The position numbers and the translations under genes were made by a program. A DNA stretch of 64,000 nucleotides from DATARH01 sp036008175 (GTDB lineage: Bacteria; Pseudomonadota; Alphaproteobacteria; ATCC43930; CGMCC-115725), in assembly GCA_036008175.1 (NCBI GenBank), contig DASYOB010000114.1, positions 98,207 to 162,206 on the forward strand. Direction: 5' to 3'. Of this stretch, positions 16,833 to 25,176 are shown piece by piece. Within the stretch, counting starts at the first letter, position 1. Every line of letters begins with the position of its first letter. The notes under the pieces are model-generated. The model ran no database searches and was not told the DNA's origin. It saw nothing but the letters and a program-made list of their open reading frames with translations.

Positions 16833-17609
16833 ATGGCCGAATATCGCTTCTGCACCGTCGAGGACGAGGGACGGGTGCGCATCGTGACAATCAACCGTCC
16901 CGAGGTCATGAATGCGCTGCACAGCGAGGCGCATTGGGAATTCGACCAGATCTGGAACGAGTTCGCCGCCGATCCCGAATTGTGGGTCGGCATCGTCACC
17001 GGGGCGGGCGAGCGCGCCTTCTCGGCCGGCAACGACCTGAAGGTGCAGGCGGCCGGGCGGCGCGGGCCGCGTCCAGCGACCGGGTTTGCCGGGTTGTCGC
17101 TTCGCTTCGACCTCGACAAGCCGCTGATCGCCGCGGTCAACGGCGTGGCGATGGGCGGCGGCTTCGAGACCGCGCTCGCCTGCGACATCATCATAGCCGC
17201 CGAGAACGCGGTGTTTGCCTTGCCGGAGCCGCGGGTCGGGTTGATCGCCGGCAGCGGCGTGCATCGCCTGCCGCGCATGATCCCGCAGAAGCAGGCGCTC
17301 GGCATGATCCTGACCGGGCGGCGGGTGTCGGCGGCGGAAGGCAAGGAACTCGGCTTCGTCAACGAGGTGGTGCCGCAAGGGCAGGCGCTGGAAGGCGCCA
17401 AGCGCTGGGCGGCGCAGATCCTCGAATGCTCGCCGATGGCGATCCGTGCCTCGAAGCAGTCGGTTTATCGGAGCCTCGACGAGCCGACCTTGCAGGCGGC
17501 GATGACGACCACCTATCCGGCGGTCAAGGCCAACCTCGAAAGCCAGGACTACATCGAAGGGCCGCGCGCCTTCGCCGAACGGCGCAAGCCGAACTGGCAG
17601 AACCGGTAA
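16833..17609 (+). CDS. Enoyl-CoA hydratase/isomerase (crotonase family)
   Basis: A 258-residue crotonase-fold protein. The oxyanion-hole segments are FSAGNDLKVQA and NGVAMGGGFETALACDIIIA; EPRVGLIAG carries the position of the first catalytic glutamate. The second glutamate position is in RLPRMIPQKQA, where the canonical Glu is not evident, so the reaction may be isomerisation or hydrolysis and not simple hydration. AGGAG lies 8 bp before the ATG. A palindromic repeat follows the stop codon. Confidence 0.88.
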   Translation: MAEYRFCTVEDEGRVRIVTINRPEVMNALHSEAHWEFDQIWNEFAADPELWVGIVTGAGERAFSAGNDLKVQAAGRRGPRPATGFAGLSLRFDLDKPLIAAVNGVAMGGGFETALACDIIIAAENAVFALPEPRVGLIAGSGVHRLPRMIPQKQALGMILTGRRVSAAEGKELGFVNEVVPQGQALEGAKRWAAQILECSPMAIRASKQSVYRSLDEPTLQAAMTTTYPAVKANLESQDYIEGPRAFAERRKPNWQNR

Positions 17610-17623
17610 AGGAAAAAGGTATT

Positions 17624-17713
17624 ACCGCAGCGGGCACGGAGGCTTCGCTGAGGGCGCGGAGGGTGTATGACCCACAGCAACCCTCCGCGCTTCCTCCGCG
17701 TCCTCTGCGGTGA
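17624..17713 (+). repeat. Palindromic intergenic repeat, family C (copy 1)
   Basis: ACCGCAGCGGGCACGGAGG at the left is the imperfect inverted copy of CCTCCGCGTCCTCTGCGGT at the right, with an inner GCGGAGGGT/ACCCTCCGC pair. It lies between convergent genes and may also serve as a bidirectional terminator. A related copy lies at 21807-21876. Confidence 0.75.
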
Positions 17714-17725
17714 ATAGTTTCTATT

Positions 17726-18616
17726 CTACAGCGCGTCGGCGATTGCGGCGCGGTAGCGGCGCAGTGCCCCGATATGGTCCGACAGCGTCTTGCCGCTGAT
17801 TCGCTTGTGGTGGCGGCGGTTGAAGGTCGCTGTCAGGCACAGATGCGACGCGCCGGCCTGCTTCCAGAACCGCGCTTCTCGCGCCCAATCGGCCTCGCTC
17901 CCAGAACCCATCGATACCCAGACCTCGATGCCGATCTTGGCCGGGTCGCGCCCGGCCTGTTCGGTCAGCCGGCGCAACTGGCCGAACACGTCGAGCGCGC
18001 TCTGGTCCGGCGGATAGGCATTCGGCATCCAGCCGTCGCCCAGCTTGGCGATGCGCTCCAAGGTGCGTTCGTGATGCCCGCCGAACCACACCGGCACCTT
18101 GCCGGAGGCGGGGCGCGGGTTGATGCCGGCGTCCTCGATATTGTGCCAGCGGCCCTTGAAGCTGACATGCGGCGCGGCCCACAGCTTCTGCATGACCGCG
18201 ATCTGCTCCTCGGAACGGCGGCCACGATTGTGGAAGTTCTCGTTGAGCCCAACGAACTCGACCTCGTTCCAGCCGACCCCGATGCCGAGCCGGAAGCGGC
18301 CGCCGCACAACGCGTCGAGGCAGGCGGCCTGCTTGGCGACCAGCGCGGTCTGGCGCTGCGGCAGGATCAACACGCCGGTCGAGAAGCCGAGCTTCGGCGT
18401 CACCCCGGCGAGATAGCCGAACAGCACGAACGGGTCGTGATAGAGGCCGTCCGCAACACGCTCGTCCGACGGACGGCTCGCCGGGTTGGCCCCGAGCACG
18501 TGGTCGGGCGCCTCGATAAAGTCGTAGCCGATCGATTCGGCGGCCTGCGCATATTCCCGCAAGACCGCCGGCTCGCCACCGATATCGCCGAGCGGCAATA
18601 ACGCGCCCAATTCCAT
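17726..18616 (-). CDS. LLM-class flavin/F420-dependent oxidoreductase
   Basis: A 296-residue luciferase-like protein: MELGALLPLGDIGG, YDFIEAPDHVLGAN, TGVLILPQRQTALVAKQAA, GRFRLGIGVGWNEVEF and PVWFGGHHERTLERIAKLGDGWMP. These segments match the subgroup often annotated as TIGR03619-type F420-dependent oxidoreductases; the cofactor cannot be fixed from sequence alone because proteobacterial members may use FMN. It faces the acyl-CoA hydratase gene tail to tail. Confidence 0.85.
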   Translation of the reverse strand: MELGALLPLGDIGGEPAVLREYAQAAESIGYDFIEAPDHVLGANPASRPSDERVADGLYHDPFVLFGYLAGVTPKLGFSTGVLILPQRQTALVAKQAACLDALCGGRFRLGIGVGWNEVEFVGLNENFHNRGRRSEEQIAVMQKLWAAPHVSFKGRWHNIEDAGINPRPASGKVPVWFGGHHERTLERIAKLGDGWMPNAYPPDQSALDVFGQLRRLTEQAGRDPAKIGIEVWVSMGSGSEADWAREARFWKQAGASHLCLTATFNRRHHKRISGKTLSDHIGALRRYRAAIADAL

Positions 18617-18677
18617 GCTTCTTCTCCCTGGCTGGGGTCCAGGGGAAGCTTACACCAAAAGCGGCGCGGCTACGGCT

Positions 18678-19307
18678 TTATGGAGCGCGGCCGATGACGG
18701 CGATCAGTGGGTCCTGTTCGTCCTCGATCCATTCGGCGAGGCGATGCGTCACGATGCCCTCGAACCCGGCATGGCGCAGGTACAACTCGACCAGCCGGGC
18801 GTGGCCGTCATCGTCGAGACCGCGCCAGACCGCCACCGCCTTGGTCGGAAAGCAGCGATTGGAAAAGCTGATCACGACGGCGCCGCCCGGCCGCAACACG
18901 CGCGCCACCTCGCGAAGTACATCTACCGGCTGCTGCAGGTACTGGATCGAGACGCAGATCATGACAGCGTCGATGCTGCCGTCGGCGAGCGGCAGCGCGG
19001 TATCGCGGTTCAGATTCTGCGTGAACCAGCGACTGAGCCGCGGGTTGGCGGCCAGCTCGGCCGCGTTCATGCCGTGGCCGATCACCCCGGCGTAATCGAT
19101 CTCGGGCGGCAGGTGGCTGACCCAGCTGCTCATCAGATCGAGCAGCACGCCGCCCGACGGCAGCATGCGGCGATAGAATTCGGTCAGCGCCGCGACGGCG
19201 TTGTCGTCGATGTGATAGACCAGCCGCGGCGGCTCGTAGAACAGCTCGTCCTCGGTCGCATCGAGCTTGGCGAAAGCGCCTTGCGGCAGGCCGAGATCGT
19301 CGCCCAT
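18678..19307 (-). CDS. Class I SAM-dependent methyltransferase
   Basis: A 209-residue Rossmann methyltransferase. Motif I is GGVLLDLMSSWVSHLP, degenerate because the usual GxGxG is only partly present; then DGSIDAVMICVSIQYLQQP (motif II/III) and REVARVLRPGGAVVISFSNRCF (post-III). Its ATG lies 3 bp after the stop of the CoA transferase, so the two are co-transcribed. Substrate unknown. Confidence 0.82.
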   Translation of the reverse strand: MGDDLGLPQGAFAKLDATEDELFYEPPRLVYHIDDNAVAALTEFYRRMLPSGGVLLDLMSSWVSHLPPEIDYAGVIGHGMNAAELAANPRLSRWFTQNLNRDTALPLADGSIDAVMICVSIQYLQQPVDVLREVARVLRPGGAVVISFSNRCFPTKAVAVWRGLDDDGHARLVELYLRHAGFEGIVTHRLAEWIEDEQDPLIAVIGRAP

Positions 19308-19310
19308 ATC

Positions 19311-20486
19311 TCAGATCACCCGCTCCGCGCGCAGCGCCGCGATCTCACCGTCGGCGAAGCCGCAATCGCGCAGCACCGCTTGCGTGTCGGCGCCGAGCGC
19401 CGGCGCGGGCTCGCGCGGAGCCTCCGAGGCATTGTCGCGGATCGGGCCGGCCACCATGCGGGCCGGACCGTACTGCTGGATGCCGCCGCGCTCGGCGACA
19501 AACGGGCTGTCGAGCGCCGCCTGCAGATCGTTGACCGGCGCCGCCGGGACCTGCCCGGCGAAATGCGCGAGCCATTCTGCGGTCGTGTGCGCCGACAGCG
19601 CCTCGTCGAGCATCCGGTTGACGGTCTCGCGGTTGGCGAGCCGGTCCTTGAAGCTGTGGAAGCGCGGGTCTTCGGCCCATTCCGGCCGGCCCAGCCGCTC
19701 GCACAGGATCGGCCAGAACTTCTCCTTGTTGCACATGATGAAGATAAAGCCGTCCGCCGTGCGGTAGAGCTGGCTCGGCACCAGCGAGGGGTGGCCCGAG
19801 CGCGGCTCGCGGCCCTGCACGTGGCCGGCGTTGAGATACCAGGTCGAGAGATAGCAGAGGTTTTGCAGCGCCGCGTCGAACAGGCTGACATCGAGATCGC
19901 GGCCGCGGCCGGTCTCGCGCGCCGCCAGCACCCCCGACACCAGCGCGAAAGCGGCGAAAAGGCCGGTCATCAGATCGACGATCGAGAGGCCCATGCGGGT
20001 CGGCGCGCCGTCGGGCTCGCCGGTCAGCGACAGATAGCCGGCTTCGGCCTGCATCAGATAGTCGTAGCCCGGCCAATGCGCGCGCGAGCCGTCGCGGCCG
20101 TAGGCCGAGAGATGCGCGCAGACGATCTTCGGATTGGCGGGCATCAGCGCGTCGTAGGTCAGGCCGAGCTTTGCCGGCAGATCGCCGCGCAGATTGTCGA
20201 AGAGCGCGTCGGCGCGCGCCGCCAACGCGTGCAACACCCGCGCCGCCGCAGGTTTCTTCAGGTCGAGGGTGATGCTCTTCTTGTTGCGGTTGAAGCTGTG
20301 GAAGAACTGGCTGTCGTCGGGGCCAAAGAAAAACGGCCCGACCCGGCGCGCCATGTCGCCGCCATCGGCCGGGTTTTCGATCTTCCACACCTCGGCGCCG
20401 AGATCGGCCAATTGCATCGAGCCATACGGACCGGCGCCGTACTGCTCGACCGCAATGACCCTGAGGCCGGAGAGGACGGGAAGCAT
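19311..20486 (-). CDS. Family III CoA transferase (CaiB/BaiF type)
   Basis: A 391-residue formyl-CoA/CaiB-type enzyme that moves CoA between carboxylic acids through an aspartyl-CoA intermediate. LSGLRVIAVEQYGAGPYGSM and LADLGAEVWKIENPADGGDMAR mark the N-terminal domain. The catalytic Asp lies in GLSIVDLMTGLFAAF. The family ending DNASEAPREPAPALGADTQ is present. First gene of a pair with the methyltransferase. An acyl-CoA dehydrogenase lies upstream beyond a palindromic repeat, suggesting breakdown of an activated acid. Confidence 0.9.
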   Translation of the reverse strand: MLPVLSGLRVIAVEQYGAGPYGSMQLADLGAEVWKIENPADGGDMARRVGPFFFGPDDSQFFHSFNRNKKSITLDLKKPAAARVLHALAARADALFDNLRGDLPAKLGLTYDALMPANPKIVCAHLSAYGRDGSRAHWPGYDYLMQAEAGYLSLTGEPDGAPTRMGLSIVDLMTGLFAAFALVSGVLAARETGRGRDLDVSLFDAALQNLCYLSTWYLNAGHVQGREPRSGHPSLVPSQLYRTADGFIFIMCNKEKFWPILCERLGRPEWAEDPRFHSFKDRLANRETVNRMLDEALSAHTTAEWLAHFAGQVPAAPVNDLQAALDSPFVAERGGIQQYGPARMVAGPIRDNASEAPREPAPALGADTQAVLRDCGFADGEIAALRAERVI

Positions 20487-20488
20487 TG

Positions 20489-20616
20489 CCCCTCACCCTC
20501 CCGTCGCTGACGCGACGGGCCCCTCCCTCTCCCCGCAAGCGGGGCGAGGGGCTCGCGCCGGCGCCGCCCGAACTCCCTCGCCCCGCTTGCGGGTAGAGGG
20601 TTGGGGTGAGGGGCGG
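20489..20616 (+). repeat. Compound palindromic repeat, family B (copy 2)
   Basis: CCCCTCACCCTCCCG at the left is answered by GGGTTGGGGTGAGGGG at the right, with inner arms CTCTCCCCGCAAGCGGGGCG and CTCGCCCCGCTTGCGGG. Same type of nested palindrome as 10949-11083. Located between the acyl-CoA dehydrogenase and CoA transferase genes. Confidence 0.8.
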
Positions 20617-20638
20617 ATGTTAATCAACGCGGCGATCA

Positions 20639-21796
20639 TCACACCTTGTTCCGGGCGATCAGCTGGCGGGCGATGATGATGCGCTGCAACTCGTTGGTGC
20701 CCTCGCCGATCACCAGCAGCGGCGCGTCGCGATAGAGACGCTCGACGGTGAATTCCTTGGAATAGCCGTAGCCGCCGTGAATACGCATCGATTCGAGGCT
20801 GACACTGACGGCCGCCTCGGAGGCGGCCAGCTTGGCCATCCCGGCCTCCATGTCGCAGCGCTCGCCCTTATCGTAGATGCGCGCCGCCTTCTCGGTCAGG
20901 AGCCGCGCCGCCTCGACCTGGGTCGCCATGTCGGCGAGCTTCAGCTGGATCGCCTGGTGCTCGCAGATCGGCTTGCCGAAGGTCTTGCGGATCTGGCTAT
21001 AGCCGATCGCTTGGTCGAGCGCCGCCTGGGCGACGCCGACCCCGCGCGCGGCGACATTGATGCGCCCCAATTCGAGCCCGCCCAGCGCATGCTGGAGGCC
21101 CCTGCCCTCCTCGCCGCCGATCAGCCGGTCGGCCGGGATCTGGTAATCCTCGAAGACCAGCTCGGCCGAGTCGATGCCCTTGTAGCCGAGCTTTTCGAGC
21201 TTTTTGCTCGCCTTGAAGCCCGGCCCCTTCTCCGCCAGAAACAGGCTCATGCCGCGATGGCGCGGCTCGGCGGCGGGGTCGGTCTTGACCAGGACGGCGA
21301 AGATCTGGCCGTGGATGCCGTTCGAGATCCAGGTCTTGGTGCCGTTGACGACGTAGCCCTCGTTGCCCTGCCGCCGTGCGGTGGTGCGGATCGCCTGCAG
21401 ATCGGTGCCGCAATCGGGCTCCGTCAGCGCCAAGCCGCCGCGCAACTCACCGGTTGCGAAGCGCGGCAGGAAATTCTCCTTCTGTGCCGTCGTGCCGAAG
21501 CGCTCGACCGCGGCGGACATGATCAAATGCGAATTGAAGATGCCGGCCAATGACATCCACACGGTCGACACGGTCTCGACGATCTTGGCGTAGGTCGTGG
21601 CCGACAGGCCGAGGCCGCCGTAATCGGCGCCGATCGTCGCGCCGAACAGGCCGAGCGCCTTCATCCCCTCGACGATGTCGGCAGGCCAAATGTCGTCGTG
21701 CTCCAGCGCATGGACATGCGGCTTGACCTCGCGGTCGAGAAACCGCCCGACGCTGTCGAGGATCAGTCGGTCCTGATCGGCATCTACGCTCGTCAT
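20639..21796 (-). CDS. Acyl-CoA dehydrogenase
   Basis: A 385-residue flavoprotein oxidising an acyl-CoA at the alpha-beta bond, electrons going to ETF. Blocks: ALTEPDCGTDLQAIRTTA (FAD/substrate loop), TKTWISNGIHG, QAIQLKLADMATQVEAARLL, RIHGGYGYSKEFTVERLYRD, and VIGEGTNELQRIIIARQL, whose glutamate is the predicted base. Same strand as the CoA transferase and methyltransferase but separated by a repeat block. Divergent from MaoC. Together these enzymes could carry an activated acid through oxidation and hydration. Confidence 0.92.
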   Translation of the reverse strand: MTSVDADQDRLILDSVGRFLDREVKPHVHALEHDDIWPADIVEGMKALGLFGATIGADYGGLGLSATTYAKIVETVSTVWMSLAGIFNSHLIMSAAVERFGTTAQKENFLPRFATGELRGGLALTEPDCGTDLQAIRTTARRQGNEGYVVNGTKTWISNGIHGQIFAVLVKTDPAAEPRHRGMSLFLAEKGPGFKASKKLEKLGYKGIDSAELVFEDYQIPADRLIGGEEGRGLQHALGGLELGRINVAARGVGVAQAALDQAIGYSQIRKTFGKPICEHQAIQLKLADMATQVEAARLLTEKAARIYDKGERCDMEAGMAKLAASEAAVSVSLESMRIHGGYGYSKEFTVERLYRDAPLLVIGEGTNELQRIIIARQLIARNKV

Positions 21797-21806
21797 CGAT
21801 ATCCCT

Positions 21807-21876
21807 TCACCACGGAGACAAAGTGGGGGTGCGGAAGAGATTAGCTTCTCCGTGTTCTCCGTGTCTCTGTGGTGAT
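21807..21876 (+). repeat. Palindromic repeat, family C (copy 2), between divergent genes
   Basis: TCACCACGGAGACAAAG at the left is the imperfect inverted copy of CTCCGTGTCTCTGTGGTGA at the right. It sits in the 116-bp divergent region between the acyl-CoA dehydrogenase and MaoC starts, so it would be transcribed into one or both 5' leaders. Confidence 0.75.
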
Positions 21877-21912
21877 ACGAAACCCGAGCTGCGCGCCTGC
21901 CGGAGGGAAATC

Positions 21913-22419
21913 ATGGTCGCGATCGCCAGAGAAGTGGCGCCGGGGCGCTGGCGCGCCAGCGCCGGGCGCTGTTTCGAGGAGTTTACCGTCGGCGATATCT
22001 ACGAGCACCGGCCCGGGCGCACGATCAGCGAAGCCGACAACACCTGGTTCACGCTTCTGACGATGAACCAGCACCCGCTGCATTTCGATGCCGCCTACGC
22101 CGCGAAATCGGAATTCGGCCGGCCGGTGGTCAACAGCTGCCTGACCTTATCGATCGTCGCCGGAATGAGCGTCGCCGATGTCAGCCAGAAGGCGATCGCC
22201 AATCTCGGCTGGAACGACATCAAACTGACCGCCCCGGTCTTCGTCGGCGACACGATCTATGCGGAGAGCGAGGTCTTGGCGAAGCGCGAGTCGAATTCGC
22301 GCCCGACCCAGGGCGTCGTCACCGTGCGCACTAGGGGAAAAAAGGCCGACGGCACGGTGTTCATGACTTACGAGCGGACGATCCTCGTCCCAAAACAGGG
22401 ATACGCGTTGGAGGAATAG
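21913..22419 (+). CDS. MaoC-like hot-dog (R)-enoyl-CoA hydratase
   Basis: A 168-residue hot-dog protein. The catalytic segment MNQHPLHFDAAYAAKSEFGRPVVN has the Asp/His arrangement of R-specific enoyl-CoA hydratases and mesaconyl-CoA-type hydratases. The ATG giving MVAIAREV follows GGAGGG by 5 bp; the longer frame starts inside the palindromic repeat and was rejected. Adjacent and divergent acyl-CoA dehydrogenase and CoA transferase genes suggest a single pathway. Confidence 0.88.
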   Translation: MVAIAREVAPGRWRASAGRCFEEFTVGDIYEHRPGRTISEADNTWFTLLTMNQHPLHFDAAYAAKSEFGRPVVNSCLTLSIVAGMSVADVSQKAIANLGWNDIKLTAPVFVGDTIYAESEVLAKRESNSRPTQGVVTVRTRGKKADGTVFMTYERTILVPKQGYALEE

Positions 22420-22476
22420 GGGAACCGAAAGAAACCGCGAGTAGTTAACCTGATACAATTAACTGGGAGGTACAAA

Positions 22477-22725
22477 ATGGTGCGTTATCTACTCGCGGCT
22501 GCTGGCGTCGTCACGCTGATTTCCGGTTCTGCCGTTGCTCAAGCCGAGGATATGGGGACGAAGCAGGTCATCACCCGGACGTCCCCGGACGGGATGGCGC
22601 AGAAGAAGGTCATCATCAAGCGGCACAGCGACGGCCTCGTCAGCAAGAAGATCATTCGGCACGAGGGCTACGGCAGCTCGATGCCCGAGCGCCGGGTCAT
22701 CAGAGAGCGCGAGTTGATCCGCTAA
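22477..22725 (+). CDS. Small secreted basic protein of unknown function
   Basis: An 82-residue protein with a Sec signal peptide (MVRYLLAAAGVVTLISGSAVAQAE, cleavage likely after AQA). The mature part is Lys/Arg-rich with an internal pseudo-repeat: KQVITRTSPDGMAQKKVIIK and RHSDGLVSKKIIRH share the pattern -I-R-SDG---KK-I-. GGGAGG precedes the ATG, and a strong terminator follows, so it is a monocistronic gene. Expected location periplasm. No domain recognised. Confidence 0.75.
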   Translation: MVRYLLAAAGVVTLISGSAVAQAEDMGTKQVITRTSPDGMAQKKVIIKRHSDGLVSKKIIRHEGYGSSMPERRVIRERELIR

Positions 22726-22747
22726 CTGATCGCCAAACGTAACGCGA

Positions 22748-22784
22748 GGCGTTTCCGCGCCAAGCGGCGCGGGGACGCCTTTTG
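22748..22784 (+). terminator. Rho-independent terminator
   Basis: A stem of GGCGT-tt-CCGCGCC with loop AAGC and return arm GGCGCGG-gg-ACGCC, followed directly by TTTT. It closes the small secreted protein gene. Confidence 0.8.
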
Positions 22785-22873
22785 CATTTATTGTCCACCG
22801 GCGCATGCGGCTCCGGGCGCGACATGTCACCGAACTCCTGGCATGATTGCGGCGTGCCCCGAGGGAGGAGCCA

Positions 22874-23404
22874 ATGAGCCGGCTGTTCGGACCGATGCGC
22901 CAGGTCGGGATCGTCGTTCGCGACATCGAGAAGGCGATGCACCATTGGGTCGACGTCTGCGGCATCGGCCCGTGGTTCTATGCCGAGCAATTGCCGATGA
23001 GCGAGTTCCGCTACAAGGGCCGCGTCTACGACATCAAGGTGTCGATCGCGCTGGCCAATTCCGGCGACGTGCAGCTCGAACTGATCCAGCAGCGCTGCGA
23101 CAGCCCGAGCCTCTATCGCGATTTCCTCGGCGCCGGGCATGAGGGGATGCAGCACTGGTCCAGCTGGCCCGAGGATTATCACCAAAAGCGCGAGTGGGCG
23201 CTGCAGAACGGCTGGCAGATCGGCCAGGAGGGCGACACCCCGCGCGGCCCTTTCATCTATTTCCTGAACGAGGGGCATCCCGGCACGGTGGTCGAGATGG
23301 CCGAGGCGACTCCGACCCGGATGCGCATCTTCGACGCGGTGCGTGAGGCCGCCATCGGCTGGGACGGCCGCGATCCGATCCGCCGCGAATGGCCGCGGGG
23401 TTAG
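22874..23404 (+). CDS. VOC (glyoxalase/bleomycin-resistance fold) protein
   Basis: A 176-residue vicinal-oxygen-chelate protein. It has MRQVGIVVRDIEKAMHHWVD (first beta-alpha unit with a candidate metal His), QLELIQQRCDSPSLYRDFL (Glu), GHEGMQHWSSWPEDY (His) and PGTVVEMAE (Glu), so a divalent metal site is plausible. GGAGGAG lies just upstream of the ATG. These proteins include methylmalonyl-CoA epimerase-like enzymes, which would fit the acyl-CoA neighbourhood, but the substrate cannot be fixed. Confidence 0.85.
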   Translation: MSRLFGPMRQVGIVVRDIEKAMHHWVDVCGIGPWFYAEQLPMSEFRYKGRVYDIKVSIALANSGDVQLELIQQRCDSPSLYRDFLGAGHEGMQHWSSWPEDYHQKREWALQNGWQIGQEGDTPRGPFIYFLNEGHPGTVVEMAEATPTRMRIFDAVREAAIGWDGRDPIRREWPRG

Positions 23405-23628
23405 GGAAATATGGTAAATCTTCTCCTAATCCCTTTACTTTGTTTTTCTCTAATGAGAGTTAGGAGTTGATCGAAATTGCGCGCCGATATTGCGCGATTT
23501 GATCAAATACTCCCCATTCCGCGGCGTTATTAACGATCCGCTTACCACTGCGGCGCCAATGTGACGGTCGAACCTTCAACCTGTCGGGGGTGTTTCCGCT
23601 GGCAGGGAGAAGAGAAGGATTGGACCCG

Positions 23629-23898
23629 ATGGCGAGCTTGGCTCCGCAGCAGCGCTTCTCGATCACCTGCGACGACGCAGGCACTTGGACGCTGGAGGGC
23701 GGTACGATACACCGGCCCCAGCGCTTCGCCGATCTCCCCGCCGCGCTCGACTGCGCCAAGCACGACGGCGAAATGGCGCCCGCAACGATCGAGCTGCGCG
23801 TCTCCGGCCTTTATGTCTGCATCCATCAGGACCAGGGCTGGCCGCAGCGGGTGTGCGCGCCGCGCCGCGGCAACTGGTTCGCCAAACGCGCCTCCTGA
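23629..23898 (+). CDS. Small hypothetical protein
   Basis: An 89-residue protein starting at an ATG preceded by AGAAGGA. Sequence: FSITCDDAGTWTLEGGTIHR, then a helix (LPAALDCAKHDG) and a beta-hairpin-like ELRVSGLYVCIHQD, ending basic. Convergent with purD, 15 bp away. Not recognised. The regular alpha-beta pattern and ribosome site argue for a real gene. Confidence 0.55.
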   Translation: MASLAPQQRFSITCDDAGTWTLEGGTIHRPQRFADLPAALDCAKHDGEMAPATIELRVSGLYVCIHQDQGWPQRVCAPRRGNWFAKRAS

Positions 23899-23913
23899 GC
23901 CCACGAACCCGGT

Positions 23914-25176
23914 TCAGCCGCGCCGGCCGATATCGCGCCGGCAGAACCCCTCCGGCCAATCGATCCTGTCGACCGCCCGATAAGCGCGCTCGCGCGCCGC
24001 GGCGAGATCCTTGCCCAGCGCGGTAACCCCCAGCACCCGCCCGCCATCGGCGAGGAGCCGGTTGCCCTCGCGCTTGGTGCCGGCATGGAAAATCTTGAGG
24101 TCAGGGTCGCTAACCGCGGCATCGACGCCGCGGATCTCGGTACCACGCAGCGGCTCGTCCGGATAGCCTCTCGCCGCCATCACGACGCAGAGTGCCGCCT
24201 CATCGTACCAGCGCAGATCGACTTCCTTGAGGATGCCGTCGCGCGCGGCGAGCAGCGCCGGCAGTAAATCGCTCTTGAGGCGCATCAACAGCGCCTGGCA
24301 TTCCGGATCGCCGAAGCGGACGTTGTATTCGAGGAGCTTCGGGCCCGTTTCCGTCAGCATCAGCCCGGCATAGAGCACGCCCTTGAACGGGCGGCCGTCG
24401 CGCGCCATCGCCGCGACCGTCGGCCCGACGATGGTTTCGATGATTTCCGCCTCGATTTCCGGCGTGACGATCGGCGCCGGCGAAAAGGCGCCCATGCCGC
24501 CGGTATTGGGGCCGGTGTCGCCGTCGCCGACGCGCTTGTGATCCTGCGCGCTCGCAAGCGGCAGCAGGTGGTAGCCGTCGCACAGGGCGAAAAAGCTCAC
24601 CTCGACCCCGTCCAGGAACTCCTCGACGACAATCTCGGCGCCGGCCGCGCCAAAGCGGCCCTCGCCCAGAGCGGCATCGACCGCGGCCTGGGCTTCCGCC
24701 ACATCGGCGGCGACGATGACCCCTTTCCCGGCGGCGAGCCCGTCAGCCTTGATTACGATCGGAGCGCCCTGCTGCGCGACAAAGGATTTGGCGGCGGCGG
24801 CATCGCGAAAGCGGCGGTAAGCGGCGGTCGGGATGCCCTCCTGCGCGCACAGATCCTTCATAAAGGCTTTGGAGCCTTCGAGCGCGGCGGCGGCGGCGGT
24901 CGGGCCGAAGGCCGCGATGCCCTCTGCTTCGAGCGCATCGACCAGACCGGCGACGAGCGGCGCCTCCGGGCCGACCACGACGAAGCCGATCGCATTGCGC
25001 CGGCAGAAATCGACGAGGCCGGCGGTATCGGATGCCGCGATCGGCACGCATTCCGCCTCCTCGGCGATCCCGGCATTGCCGGGAGCGGCGTAGACCTTGT
25101 CGGCGAGCGGCGAGGCAGCGATCGCCCAGGCAAGCGCGTGCTCGCGTCCGCCCGACCCGATCACCAGGACATTCAT
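23914..25176 (-). CDS. purD: Phosphoribosylamine-glycine ligase (GAR synthetase)
   Basis: A 420-residue enzyme, the usual PurD length. It joins glycine to phosphoribosylamine using ATP in purine synthesis. MNVLVIGSGGREHALAWAI opens the N domain; the ATP-grasp part contains PIVIKADGLAAGKGVIVA and PNTGGMGAFSP, then KGVLYAGLMLTETGPKLLEYNVRFGDPE. The start was set at this signature; the longer open frame upstream is a shadow of the ion-channel gene. The ATG overlaps the channel's TGA by 3 bp (ATGA). Confidence 0.96.
   Translation of the reverse strand: MNVLVIGSGGREHALAWAIAASPLADKVYAAPGNAGIAEEAECVPIAASDTAGLVDFCRRNAIGFVVVGPEAPLVAGLVDALEAEGIAAFGPTAAAAALEGSKAFMKDLCAQEGIPTAAYRRFRDAAAAKSFVAQQGAPIVIKADGLAAGKGVIVAADVAEAQAAVDAALGEGRFGAAGAEIVVEEFLDGVEVSFFALCDGYHLLPLASAQDHKRVGDGDTGPNTGGMGAFSPAPIVTPEIEAEIIETIVGPTVAAMARDGRPFKGVLYAGLMLTETGPKLLEYNVRFGDPECQALLMRLKSDLLPALLAARDGILKEVDLRWYDEAALCVVMAARGYPDEPLRGTEIRGVDAAVSDPDLKIFHAGTKREGNRLLADGGRVLGVTALGKDLAAARERAYRAVDRIDWPEGFCRRDIGRRG

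Noticed and set aside
18615..20510. 631-codon plus-strand frame across the methyltransferase and CoA transferase
   Set aside because: Antisense shadow without motifs; the minus-strand genes carry clear signatures.
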